This document shows, piece by piece, positions 55,242 through 63,779 of a stretch of DNA of 64,000 bases. Positions within the stretch are counted from its first letter, which is position 1. Each line of letters opens with the position of its first letter. The DNA comes from Bacteroidales bacterium. GTDB taxonomy: Bacteria; Bacteroidota; Bacteroidia; Bacteroidales; UBA932. The notes under the pieces were generated by a model. The model saw nothing but the letters and a program-made list of their open reading frames with translations, was not told the origin of the DNA and ran no database searches. The position numbers and the translations under genes are program-made. Location of the stretch: assembly GCA_017618115.1 (NCBI GenBank), contig JAFZUX010000007.1, positions 124,001 through 188,000 of the forward strand. Reading direction: 5' to 3'.

Positions 55242-56816
55242 TTAGAAAAATCCAGGGGTGTAACCGAACCAATGCAGAACGGTCTGTCCCCAAAGTAAAA
55301 TTACCAGCCAGCTGATAAACATCATGGTGATACCAAACTTAAATGTATCGCTCCAGCTGTATTGGTTTGTGGTATAGAGCAGTGCCGCAGGCTTGCTGTT
55401 GAAAGGCAGCACATATACGTGGCCTACAAGCATCGCGATAGGGAAGGCCAAACTCATAATCGGATAGTTGAAACTCTGCGCAACACCTATGGCGATAGGT
55501 ACAAAGATAAGTGTCTGCATCGTTTTACTTTGGAATATGAGGGCGCTCAAAAGCATGGTGCTTGTAAGTATCATGTACAGAGCCCAGTACGGTGTGTTTG
55601 CAGTTATCCCGATAGATGCAAAGGCAGCATTTACCGCAGTGCCCGGAAGTCCCGTTGCATCCAGTCCCGCACCGAGCGTATAGGCGCCGGCGGAGAAGAG
55701 CAGCAGGTGCCAAGGGATATCTACGTCATTCCACTTGACAACGCCGATCTTTGGCATCAGAGCCACAACGGCTCCGATGAATGCCACTGCCGTCTGGTTA
55801 ATTCCGTGCTGTTTGTCCGTTGCCCAAAGTATGAGCACACAGAGGAAAATTGCAATTGCTCTGAACTCCTCTCCCTTCATCTTGCCCATAGCGTCCAACT
55901 CCGTCTTCAACCTCTCCATACCTCCCGGAATCTGAGGCTTTTGCTCATCCTTCTTCATTGGGAAAATAACTTTTGTACCAATAAACCAACCAATGAAGAT
56001 AAGGAGCACGCTCATAGGGAAGGCGCACTTGAACCAATCCTGATAACTGAATGAACCAATGCCGATTGCGCCGGCAATGAGTGAGCCTGCAAGCAGGGTT
56101 GCACCGGAACCGGTAAGGAAGGCGTTGGCTCCCAGGTTAATCTGGAATAGGTTCTGTAACATGAGGTTACGTCCAAAGTTGTTTCTCTTCTCTCCTCCGG
56201 TGGCGCCGTAAATGGCACAGATTACCATCATTATCGGGAGCAGTATGGCAGCCTTTGCGGTAGTAGCCGAGATAAAGGCGGAAAGCACCAGATTGATGAT
56301 GATAAAACTGAATATGACTCCACCGGCATTCTTTCCGAACTTGAGTACGAACCACAGAGCAAAACGCTTGGCTACCTGAGTTTTAACCAGCATTGAGGCC
56401 AGAACGAAAGAGAGTATGTTCAGCCACATTACAGGGTGACCCAATTGAGCGTAAGCGGTTTTATCCGTGGTAATTCCGGTAAGCACAATACCAAGGATAA
56501 CGATCAGTGAAGTTAGGTAGTTTGGAACAGCCTCCGTAATCCAGAGAATTATGGCTGCCACAAATATGGCCAGCATTGCATAGTTGGCCCTGATGAACTG
56601 AGCCAGACCGAGATCGTTAAAACGCTTGAGCGCACTTCCGGAGAGCGACTCCGTGTCCAGATGCTCCAGGAAAGGAATTTTTACAACATAATAAAGGAGG
56701 ATGAACACCAAGATGGCGAGAGGCCCGCCGAAGCGCTGCATAGTCCGCTCAAAGCCGGATTTTTGCATCTTCGGCAGCTTCTCGATCTTGTAGTTGTTCA
56801 TATCAAGAACATCCAT
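55242..56816 (-). CDS. SLC13/DASS-family anion transporter
   Basis: A 524-residue inner-membrane protein with about eleven hydrophobic helices. Family signs are MFVAAIILWITEAVPNYLTS-like IFVAAIILWITEAVPNYLTS, the first substrate loop NLGANAFLTGSGATLLAGS and the second VLPFNSKPAALLYTTNQYSW. SLC13 members import di- and tricarboxylates, sulfate, or phosphate. Yeast Pho87/90/91 are SLC13-like phosphate carriers. Because the neighbours are a porin O/P, CYTH proteins and DUF47, phosphate or oligophosphate is the inferred substrate; sulfate or dicarboxylate cannot be excluded. Starts in the stop of the CYTH gene. Confidence 0.84.
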   Translation of the reverse strand: MDVLDMNNYKIEKLPKMQKSGFERTMQRFGGPLAILVFILLYYVVKIPFLEHLDTESLSGSALKRFNDLGLAQFIRANYAMLAIFVAAIILWITEAVPNYLTSLIVILGIVLTGITTDKTAYAQLGHPVMWLNILSFVLASMLVKTQVAKRFALWFVLKFGKNAGGVIFSFIIINLVLSAFISATTAKAAILLPIMMVICAIYGATGGEKRNNFGRNLMLQNLFQINLGANAFLTGSGATLLAGSLIAGAIGIGSFSYQDWFKCAFPMSVLLIFIGWFIGTKVIFPMKKDEQKPQIPGGMERLKTELDAMGKMKGEEFRAIAIFLCVLILWATDKQHGINQTAVAFIGAVVALMPKIGVVKWNDVDIPWHLLLFSAGAYTLGAGLDATGLPGTAVNAAFASIGITANTPYWALYMILTSTMLLSALIFQSKTMQTLIFVPIAIGVAQSFNYPIMSLAFPIAMLVGHVYVLPFNSKPAALLYTTNQYSWSDTFKFGITMMFISWLVILLWGQTVLHWFGYTPGFF

Positions 56817-57286
56817 TACTTCCAGTTCTTGTACGGGTTCTTCATTAACATGGAGTTGTAATACTTCACATCTCCGGTTACCTCCTCACCCAACCACTCA
56901 GGTTTGTCAAAAGCCTCATTCTCGCTTCCGAGCTCAACCTCGGCAACAACCAGTCCGTCATTGTCTCCGTAGAACTCGTCTACCTCGAATGTGTGCTCTC
57001 CGGCTTTAACCAGATAGCGGGTCTTGTCTATAACGCCGGGCTCGCAGATCTTCAGAAGATCCTGAACCTCAGCAACAGGAATCTCTTTCTCCCACTCAAA
57101 ACGGCTTGCTCCGCTGTCGGAACCAATACCCTTTATTGTGATGAAACCCTTCTCTCCCTTTACGCGTACGCGAACGGTTCTCTCAGGAATAGAGCAGAGG
57201 TATCCCTGGGTGATACGGGTTGCTTTGAAAGCGGCATCCTTAAAGTTGCCCTTTACCAAAAATTTGCGTTCGATTTCCTGTGCCAT
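56816..57286 (-). CDS. CYTH-domain triphosphatase-type protein
   Basis: A 156-residue protein with the CYTH/TTM signature EIERKFLV at the start (ExExK), then TVRVRVKGEKGFITIKG (R-x-R), FEWEKEIP (E-x-E-K) and VVAEVELGSENEAFDKPEWLG (E-x-E). Tunnel enzymes of exactly this size and start, such as the Nitrosomonas and Clostridium tripolyphosphatases, hydrolyse inorganic triphosphate; others are thiamine triphosphatases or adenylate cyclases. In this operon inorganic oligophosphate hydrolysis is the likely task. One base after the neighbouring CYTH-like gene. Confidence 0.85.
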   Translation of the reverse strand: MAQEIERKFLVKGNFKDAAFKATRITQGYLCSIPERTVRVRVKGEKGFITIKGIGSDSGASRFEWEKEIPVAEVQDLLKICEPGVIDKTRYLVKAGEHTFEVDEFYGDNDGLVVAEVELGSENEAFDKPEWLGEEVTGDVKYYNSMLMKNPYKNWK

Positions 57287-57288
57287 AA

Positions 57289-57927
57289 TTATTCGTTTGC
57301 TAGAGGTTTGTCACTCATTCCAATAACACGCTTGATAGCCTGCAGATAGTTGATATTCTCAACACCCTCAAGACCAACGTCTTTGATAGTCTTCTTAATA
57401 TCCTCAATCTCTGTAGACTCGGAGTTGATGGTAACCACCTTTGCACCGTTGATAAGCACGTTACCAACCTCGCAAATAGTACCGTTTACCATATAACCGA
57501 AGCGCTGCTTGTGAACGCGCACTGCTGCAAGGTCCGGATTAGCCTTTACCATCGCGATGAACTCATCAAAAGTATAGGTATCCTTTGTAAGAGCCGGCAT
57601 CTCTACCATGAAAGCAGGAAATACTTCTTTCTCAAGAACTTCCTTACTGATAGGGAATTCACCCTTCATCAAAGGATTCCACTGCTCCAATCCGTCTACG
57701 CTCTGGACAAATGTCTTGATGTCCATTTTGCCGTCACGAATCTTTGTATTGTTGATGTCGTTCTTCTTAGAGATGATATAAATCTCATCGCTCTCTCTCT
57801 CCCAAACCTTCTCTGGTACAGGGGCTGAGAGGCGTGCCATTCTCTTATGAGCCTCACAGAAACACTGACCGAAACTGCGGAACTCAAAACGAGGCTTGCT
57901 TATCTCACCAATTTTTAATTCTCCCAT
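57289..57927 (-). CDS. Divergent CYTH-like protein
   Basis: A 212-residue protein, not annotated by an obvious motif. Several features point to a second CYTH-type tunnel: FEFR (14-17) at the start, TKIRDGKMDIKTF (61-73), WNPLMKGEFPI (83-93), AVRVHKQRFGY (135-145) and a strand-rich ICEVGNVLINGAKVVTINSE ending in E-x-E-like TEIED with a closing helix. Sequence is too divergent from its neighbour to be a recent duplicate. I infer a CYTH-fold phosphohydrolase or a polyphosphate-binding partner; the residue pattern suggests charged tunnel walls. Confidence 0.6.
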   Translation of the reverse strand: MGELKIGEISKPRFEFRSFGQCFCEAHKRMARLSAPVPEKVWERESDEIYIISKKNDINNTKIRDGKMDIKTFVQSVDGLEQWNPLMKGEFPISKEVLEKEVFPAFMVEMPALTKDTYTFDEFIAMVKANPDLAAVRVHKQRFGYMVNGTICEVGNVLINGAKVVTINSESTEIEDIKKTIKDVGLEGVENINYLQAIKRVIGMSDKPLANE

Positions 57928-57953
57928 ATTTCTGTGTTTTAGTAAGTTAATAA

Positions 57954-58769
57954 TTATTGAAGACCGGTTACAGGGTCTGAAGTATCGTTAGTGTTCTTTG
58001 CACCAGGGGTAGCGGTAGTGTAGTACCACTTACCTGATCCGTCAGGAACGCGGCTGTAAGATGCAGGAGCAGTCTTAGCTACTGTTACAAGGTTGAAGTC
58101 ATCCAAATCCTTCTTAACAGGATCTGTAAGCTGTACTCTTACGGCTTTCTTTGCAGAGAGACCTGAAGTGAATACGAGCTCAGGATCATAACCCTCGTGC
58201 TTTCCGCCGGCACCTACAACATCCTCGCTGTAGAGGAGAAGGTATGCACCTGCTGCAAGTTCACGGTTAGGACCTGTCCATACATCCTTGGTATCCTTGA
58301 AGATCTTTATACCCTTAATGTTGATAGCTTTGCTACCTGTGTTGATAATCTCAATAAACTTGTCGTTTCCGTTGATCTCATTGAGTTTCAAAGGAGTAAA
58401 GTCAATAGGAATTACACCTACTGTGTAAGATCCTTCAGAAGAAGTGGTTGTACCACCCTTGGTCTTTGCTACTACGTTGTAGGTAACAACGGTACCCATT
58501 GCCTGAGCAGGGATAACGCCTGAGTAAACGTTAGAAGCACCGGTCATCTTAACTGTCTGAGCAGCACCGCCGCCAACCTTGTAAACAAGATTAACCTCTT
58601 CAACTGTAACGAAAGCGGTAACTGTTGCAGTAACTGTTACATCATCAAGCTCGTTATAAGCTATGGTGTTGGAAATATTTGAAATTGCAGGGAATGGATA
58701 TACATCGTCCTTAACACAAGATGTGAAGGCAAATACCATTGCCAAAGCAGCTATTATAAACTTTTTCAT
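57954..58769 (-). CDS. Lipoprotein with lamin-tail domain
   Basis: Predicted lipoprotein of 271 residues (ATG at 58769; another four codons upstream) with lipobox AFTSC. An Ig-like region (VTATVTAFVTVEEVNLVYKV) is followed by a lamin-tail domain from about 130: FTPLKLNEINGNDKFIEIIN, then INIKGIKIFKD and ELAAGAYLLLYSEDVV. LTD domains are found in extracellular nucleases and surface proteins. It sits between the porin and the CYTH genes; a role in gathering substrate at the outer surface is only a guess. Confidence 0.8.
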   Translation of the reverse strand: MKKFIIAALAMVFAFTSCVKDDVYPFPAISNISNTIAYNELDDVTVTATVTAFVTVEEVNLVYKVGGGAAQTVKMTGASNVYSGVIPAQAMGTVVTYNVVAKTKGGTTTSSEGSYTVGVIPIDFTPLKLNEINGNDKFIEIINTGSKAINIKGIKIFKDTKDVWTGPNRELAAGAYLLLYSEDVVGAGGKHEGYDPELVFTSGLSAKKAVRVQLTDPVKKDLDDFNLVTVAKTAPASYSRVPDGSGKWYYTTATPGAKNTNDTSDPVTGLQ

Positions 58770-58783
58770 AATCCGTGACATTT

Positions 58784-60154
58784 TTAGAAGTTAATCTCAA
58801 GACGAACGCTGATCATATTGTAGTCTACACCTGCCTTGCCCTTCTTCTCAACAACCTGAGTGTAGTCCTTTGTAGGTTTGCCGTCTGCATCGTGACCAAC
58901 GAAGAGTTTGCCCTTACCGTTAGCATATCTGTCATTGTTGTTATGCTGGTAGTTAATCATAAACTTAACGTTGTTGTAGATCCACCAGTTGAGTCCGATT
59001 GTGTAAGCCTCTGCAGAACCACCGTAAACGGTCTTGCTGTTGAGGTCACAATACTCGTAACGTCCTGCAATCTCAAGGTCTCCCCATTTGCGGCCGTATC
59101 TTACCTTGGTGTACTTGCCACCGTTAGCATCGTAACGCTGTGAACCACCGCAGAGAAGGTAGCTTGCCTGAATGTATCCACCGCCAAAGTTCTTTACTGC
59201 ATTATCTGCAGCGGTTTTCTTAAAGTGAACGTTGTCACCAATCCAAGCCATCTCATAACGGAGTCCCTGCCAGTGACCTGCTAACTCAACAGTCCAGAGC
59301 CAGTTGTGGTCAAAACCAGGAAGGTTGTCTGTATCAAGATATTTCTTACGGTTGATGCTTGTGGAGTTACGTGCGCTTGCGCGGTACATTCCCCAAGCAC
59401 TAGGCTCTACGCTTGTAAGAGCTCTGCGGTAAGATGCTGCAAAGCCGATGTGAAGGCTTGCGTCCTGAAGTTTGTAGAGAGGGCGGAAAACAACCTTGGT
59501 TGTGATGGAGTAACCAGCATCACGGCCGTAATCCTTGTTGTTGTCTGCAACGTTTGTCCACTCTTCACTTCCTGCAACCTCCTGAGAGAAAGCGCCTATT
59601 GATCCCCAGAACCACTTGTCTGCATATTTTGCATTGATACCGAGGTGACGGGAAGGAGCCAATGCTGAAGTAACCATAGGTCTCTCCATGAACATCAGGT
59701 AACGAGAAGAGGTGTTACGCTGCATAGAGAAGTTCTCCTTAAAGTTACCGGCCTGGAGTTCCAGATTCTTAACACCGGTGTAACGAACAATAGCGTCCTT
59801 AAGTTCAACAAGACCGTTTGCGAGGTCCATATCGAACTCTCCGTACCACTTATTGGTTACCTGTGCCTTAACGGCGAAACGAGCACGGCGGATGCTTACT
59901 CCGTTGCCGATCTGATCGTAATCTTTGCTGTTCTTTCCAAAGAATACGGCTCCGTCAACTTGTGCACGTCCGTCAAACCAGAATTTGTAGCCACTCTTCT
60001 GTGACTCAAACACTGTAATACCGTCCTGAGCCTCAACATCCAGAACATCTGAATTAACTGCGACTCCGTACTGGTTGCGTTTTACGTTTTCCTGGGCAAA
60101 TACCGCTCCGAAAGTGAGCAGTAAAGTAATTGCCAGCAATAATGTTTTTCGCAT
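58784..60154 (-). CDS. OprO/OprP-type phosphate/polyphosphate porin
   Basis: Outer-membrane beta-barrel of 456 residues with signal peptide (ending AVFAQ). The OprP/OprO signature is visible in FWFDGRAQVDGAVFFG, IRRARFAVKAQVTNKWYGEFD, LVELKDAIVRYTGVKNLELQ and AGNFKENFSMQRNTSS. Members select phosphate (OprP) or pyro-/polyphosphate (OprO). In Bacteroidota this family also includes uncharacterised porins, so substrate is inferred from the operon. Preceded by 26 bases from the HTH fusion gene. Confidence 0.86.
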   Translation of the reverse strand: MRKTLLLAITLLLTFGAVFAQENVKRNQYGVAVNSDVLDVEAQDGITVFESQKSGYKFWFDGRAQVDGAVFFGKNSKDYDQIGNGVSIRRARFAVKAQVTNKWYGEFDMDLANGLVELKDAIVRYTGVKNLELQAGNFKENFSMQRNTSSRYLMFMERPMVTSALAPSRHLGINAKYADKWFWGSIGAFSQEVAGSEEWTNVADNNKDYGRDAGYSITTKVVFRPLYKLQDASLHIGFAASYRRALTSVEPSAWGMYRASARNSTSINRKKYLDTDNLPGFDHNWLWTVELAGHWQGLRYEMAWIGDNVHFKKTAADNAVKNFGGGYIQASYLLCGGSQRYDANGGKYTKVRYGRKWGDLEIAGRYEYCDLNSKTVYGGSAEAYTIGLNWWIYNNVKFMINYQHNNNDRYANGKGKLFVGHDADGKPTKDYTQVVEKKGKAGVDYNMISVRLEINF

Positions 60155-60180
60155 AGTAATTAATTGTTTGGTTAAGTGTA

Positions 60181-61788
60181 TTAAATTGATTTAATGAATG
60201 TTATAAGGTTATCGCTGCGTCTTAAGCCCAATTTGGATCTAAGTCTGTAGCGGTTAATTTCTACGCTCTTTGGTGTAATGCTCATAAGTGAGGCAATGTA
60301 CTTGCTTGAAAATCCTTGTCTTAGAAGGGTTGCAAGTTTTCTCTCATTCTCAGTAAGATGAGGGAAGGCCTCCATCAGTCTCATATTAAAGTCTTTGTGG
60401 AGTTCCTCGCTGCGGGAGTAGAAGTCGTTCATCTCTCTGGTGAAGTACATTCTATCGTGAAGAGACTTAAGCAACTCCTCCGTGCGGGCGTCCTTCTCCG
60501 CGCCGTCCTTTGTTGAGCGCACAATCTTCAATTGGTCAAAGACGCTCTCCATATAGTTTTTCTGCTCGCTTATTCCCATTGCAAAGTCTACCAACTCTTT
60601 ACGCTTGTTTTCCAGCTTGTTGAGAAGATCTTTCTCCGTCATTTCCGCTCTTACCTCCAGTGCGGAGAGAGATTTCTGTGTTGAATAGGAACGCTGCTGC
60701 TGAGAACGCAATATCTGTTTGTTGAGATTGTTCTTGTTCTGACGGCGTACAAAGAACATCACTCCGCCAACTGTGAGGAATATTCCCAAAACTATTACGG
60801 TTCCAAGTATCTCTCTGTCTAAAATCTTTCCGAGGCAGAAAGAGAAAAGCAGTGCCAAAATAGGTGAGAGATAGGTAGTTACGATGCCCTTTATTATCTC
60901 CGGTCCCTCGGTAAGAGTTCTCTTGCTGAAGATGCTTATGCCTGCAAGTGAGGCAATGAAGAGCGTTCCTGCAGGAAGCGGAGTTGCTCTCAATCCTACA
61001 TACTGCGGAAGCGGAGAGGTGAATAGTGCAAAGCAAACCAAGAGTCCCATCATCAGTGAGAGTATGGACTGAGGGTTAGTATCCAACTCATAATCTGCAA
61101 TATCCCACTTGTCTCTGTTAATACTGCGTGCTACAAACGGCATCAGAACTATAACCGCACCAGCTGCAATATATGGAGCAAGAGTTTCATATTCAGACGG
61201 CAAATAGGTGAATATCATAGAGTTGTTGAGAGCTGCCGCAGGAATGAGCAGCAGCGCAACTATGGTTGCCAGTGAGAGCATTCTAGCCTCCGTCTTTGCA
61301 AAGTGTTTATTTCCTCCTCTCTGCATAAGGGCAAAGAGAAGGTAGAAAGTGGCGGAGATAAAGGCACAGAATAAAGGAGCCGCAATCCATGAGAGGATAT
61401 ACGGCATAGACTCCTTAAATGTTATGGTATCTCCGTTTGCCAGTCCCAATCCGGCAATTGCTGCTATAAAGGCAAACGGAACCGCAACAAAACGGCTCAG
61501 TTTCCACATAATTGCTGCGGTAAGGGCGGTGGCCATTCCCACGGGGAGTATGTTGGCTACAGATTTTGGAGAGAGAAGTCCCTCCGTCATCTGAGCAAAA
61601 TATTCAGGATAGAAGCAAGGAAGTATAATTCCTGCAATTAACAAAAGAGGGGCTGCTACTCTTATAAAAATCCTCTCTCCGGCTCCGGAAGCCAGTACGC
61701 TGCCACCTATATATGGATAGTCCATCAGCATCAGGGCTGAGGCGGCAAGTAGCAAAGAGATGATAATATATAAGAGAGTAATATCCAT
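60181..61788 (-). CDS. PiT-like membrane domain fused to LuxR-type HTH
   Basis: A 535-residue protein. Residues 1-348 hold about ten TM helices whose order and wording follow PiT phosphate transporters: AAIMWKLSRFVAVPFAFIAA and GLGLANG (about 92-119) match the AIIWNL...GLP...IGIGL segment, and TPLPAGTLFIASLAG (269-283) matches the PVSTTH...AG segment. The SSSH and STTH/ND transport motifs are lost. A linker and coiled coil (about 352-460) lead to a LuxR/NarL-type HTH (LTENERKLATLLRQGFSSKY, then SVEINRYRLRSKLGL, 478-522). I infer a phosphate transceptor-type regulator. Translationally coupled to the DUF47 gene (TAATG). Confidence 0.7.
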   Translation of the reverse strand: MDITLLYIIISLLLAASALMLMDYPYIGGSVLASGAGERIFIRVAAPLLLIAGIILPCFYPEYFAQMTEGLLSPKSVANILPVGMATALTAAIMWKLSRFVAVPFAFIAAIAGLGLANGDTITFKESMPYILSWIAAPLFCAFISATFYLLFALMQRGGNKHFAKTEARMLSLATIVALLLIPAAALNNSMIFTYLPSEYETLAPYIAAGAVIVLMPFVARSINRDKWDIADYELDTNPQSILSLMMGLLVCFALFTSPLPQYVGLRATPLPAGTLFIASLAGISIFSKRTLTEGPEIIKGIVTTYLSPILALLFSFCLGKILDREILGTVIVLGIFLTVGGVMFFVRRQNKNNLNKQILRSQQQRSYSTQKSLSALEVRAEMTEKDLLNKLENKRKELVDFAMGISEQKNYMESVFDQLKIVRSTKDGAEKDARTEELLKSLHDRMYFTREMNDFYSRSEELHKDFNMRLMEAFPHLTENERKLATLLRQGFSSKYIASLMSITPKSVEINRYRLRSKLGLRRSDNLITFIKSI

Positions 61789-62447
61789 TAAAGAGCTCTT
61801 TTTATGGTCATTACAGAGAGTTGCTCAGCCACCTTTACAGCCGCTTTGGCCAGATCTTCAATGTGGAGGGCAAAATAACGCAGGTGGAACTTCTCACTGA
61901 GTTTGAGGTTATCCATATTGTGAAATACCGTACGCTTGATTGACTGGCTCACTCTAACGGCCTCTTTCTCATAGAAATAGACCTGTGCGGTAGTTTCGGA
62001 TACGCTCTTTGGGGAGGTGAAGTAAGCCTTGGTTGCAGGGATTGTATTCTCTGCCGCCATTGCTGCCAACTCGCTGAGTTTCACAAATTCACGCTTAAGT
62101 TCATTAGGAATTCTAGGAGACTCTATCTCAAACTGAATAAGGTCTGTGCTGATAATCACAAAAATATGATCCAACCGCTCCAACAGACGCATGATGTCTC
62201 CTCTTGAACGAATAAGGTAGCCCCTGGAATAGAGCATGTTCTCTATCTCTCTGGTCTTGGAGGAGGCGTCGCTCTCCAAGGTTACCATCTTTCCCAAATT
62301 CTCCGTAAAACTATCCTCATCATCGTAAAGATAGTTCTTTACACCCTCTTTGAAGACTATTAAAGCGGCGTCTACGGTCTCCAGCAGGCAGCTTACAGAC
62401 TTTTCAAGCCTATCTGATTTCCTGGAAAAAATTTCATTTAACCCCAT
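61788..62447 (-). CDS. DUF47/PhoU-like phosphate transport regulator
   Basis: A 219-residue all-helical protein of the DUF47 (PhoU-related, Pit accessory) family. Typical blocks are MVTLESDASSKTREIENMLY with the E-x-D pattern, SRGDIMRLLERLDHIFVII and a closing ALHIEDLAKAAVKVAEQLSV. Such proteins are nearly always encoded next to PiT transporters, here replaced by the PiT-like HTH fusion, which strengthens the link of both to phosphate. First gene of the eight-gene unit, 28 bases after a -7 promoter box. Confidence 0.88.
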   Translation of the reverse strand: MGLNEIFSRKSDRLEKSVSCLLETVDAALIVFKEGVKNYLYDDEDSFTENLGKMVTLESDASSKTREIENMLYSRGYLIRSRGDIMRLLERLDHIFVIISTDLIQFEIESPRIPNELKREFVKLSELAAMAAENTIPATKAYFTSPKSVSETTAQVYFYEKEAVRVSQSIKRTVFHNMDNLKLSEKFHLRYFALHIEDLAKAAVKVAEQLSVMTIKRAL

Positions 62448-62452
62448 AGCGT

Positions 62453-62584
62453 AACTCTACATTGTTATTTGAATACAAATATACATTAATAGAGTCATAT
62501 TTAAACCATATGTAGAGTTTAAATATATAAATCTACGCCGCCTAATGCGTATTTATAGAGATTTTGTAGGGTGCTTGTAGAGTT
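62453..62584. promoter_or_regulatory. Repeated operator-like motifs at the phosphate-type operon promoter
   Basis: AACTCTACAT at 62453-62462 and its exact inverse ATGTAGAGTT at 62510-62519 flank the -7 box; a third copy, TTGTAGAGTT, lies at 62575-62584. The first two form a 10-bp inverted pair with centres 57 bases apart. Confidence 0.5.
62476..62483 (-). promoter_or_regulatory. -7 promoter box for the phosphate-type operon
   Basis: Minus strand TATATTTG, exact TAnnTTTG, 28 bases before the DUF47 ATG. The usual TTG is missing at -33, consistent with activator dependence (inference). Confidence 0.6.
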
Positions 62585-62604
62585 TTTTGAGAGGTTTTTG
62601 AGGG

Positions 62605-63774
62605 CTATTTGAGGTGTTTTAAAAGTCTATTTGAGAAGTTTGTGGTACCAAGGTCCGTCATGTGGTTGCCGTCTACGGTATCTTCATTACCAATACCCCT
62701 CTTTTTTGAGACGTCTATAAAGTGCAGATTCTTAAGCGGTCCCGTCTTTACACGCTCTCCGGTAACGGGATCTGTATATTCTGCACCCTTGGTTTTCAGG
62801 CGTTTATAAATATCTCTGATTAGTTTGTTCTCTTTCACCATATCATCATTGTTACCCGGGAGGATAAACTGCTGAGGATATTCAAAGTTGTTTACAAGGT
62901 ATACCGGAACGTTAGGATTGGCTGCTGCAATGGTACCTATAAAGTAGTCTGATGAGTCTCTGGTGGTGTTGTAGGTACAGTTTGGAAGGCAATCCAGCAC
63001 GTATGCGCTTACTGGAATTGTCTTAATCCAGTCTGCCATATTGCCGTCCATTCTGCCGTTGCCTGAGAAGCCCAGGTTTATGGTCTCCTTACCCAGTTTT
63101 CTCTCTATAATTGCAGGGTATGCCATACCGGGACGAGAGACGCAACCTCCTTGTGTTATGGAAGTTCCGTAGAAAAGAATAGGAAGTCCGTTGTTTCCCG
63201 GGAGCAGTTCTCCCTGCGGAGGGAATATGGTTGCAGAGGAATCTATACCAATCTCCATCTTGTCAACTCCGTCATACAGAGGGAGATAGATCATATACTC
63301 CTTCTTTCCTCCATACATCTTTTTCACAAATATATTTGCCGAGTTCTTGCCGTTAGGGAAGGCGGTTCCGGCAAACTTCCACTCCTTTTTCTTAGGGTTG
63401 TTGAGTACGTAAAGATCCATTCCTTTTATGCCGGTATAGGCCATGTGGCTCATTCCAAAGTTGTATGTAAGTGTCCAGCGGGCACCAATACAGGTTGCAT
63501 CCGTAGAGAATCTGATAGCTATTCCCGCTCCGTCACAGCCCAACTGCCATAGCTCTTTTCTTACAACATCCTTCAACCTGTTAGGAATTCTGTAGTAGTA
63601 ACAACTGTCTGCCGTTGGCTTTTCTCCCTGGCCAATCATAACAGCATCTCCGCTCTCTATAAGCTGCTGAACGTTGTAAAACTTAAGCTCGGAAACCTTT
63701 TGTCCCCAGATAGTTACACTGAATAAAACCGCTGCAGTAAGCAGCACTCCCTTAAAGAATGAATCTCTTTTCAT
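62605..63774 (-). CDS. SGNH/GDSL-family exported hydrolase
   Basis: A 389-residue exported protein (signal peptide ends TIWGQ) with an N-terminal beta-sandwich domain (KFYNVQQLIESGDAVMIGQG to about residue 190) and a C-terminal SGNH hydrolase domain. The nucleophile lies in LPILFYGTSITQGGC, the N block in LGFSGNGRMDG and the catalytic Asp-His near the end in VDGNHMTDLG. Family members are acyl or polysaccharide esterases; substrate unknown. Five bases after miaA. Confidence 0.88.
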   Translation of the reverse strand: MKRDSFFKGVLLTAAVLFSVTIWGQKVSELKFYNVQQLIESGDAVMIGQGEKPTADSCYYYRIPNRLKDVVRKELWQLGCDGAGIAIRFSTDATCIGARWTLTYNFGMSHMAYTGIKGMDLYVLNNPKKKEWKFAGTAFPNGKNSANIFVKKMYGGKKEYMIYLPLYDGVDKMEIGIDSSATIFPPQGELLPGNNGLPILFYGTSITQGGCVSRPGMAYPAIIERKLGKETINLGFSGNGRMDGNMADWIKTIPVSAYVLDCLPNCTYNTTRDSSDYFIGTIAAANPNVPVYLVNNFEYPQQFILPGNNDDMVKENKLIRDIYKRLKTKGAEYTDPVTGERVKTGPLKNLHFIDVSKKRGIGNEDTVDGNHMTDLGTTNFSNRLLKHLK

Positions 63775-63779
63775 ATTGT

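Noticed and set aside
55362-56054. 230-codon open frame on the plus strand opposite the SLC13 gene
   Set aside because: Cysteine/arginine/histidine-rich translation of an antisense frame, with no domain and no promoter; a shadow of the transporter gene.
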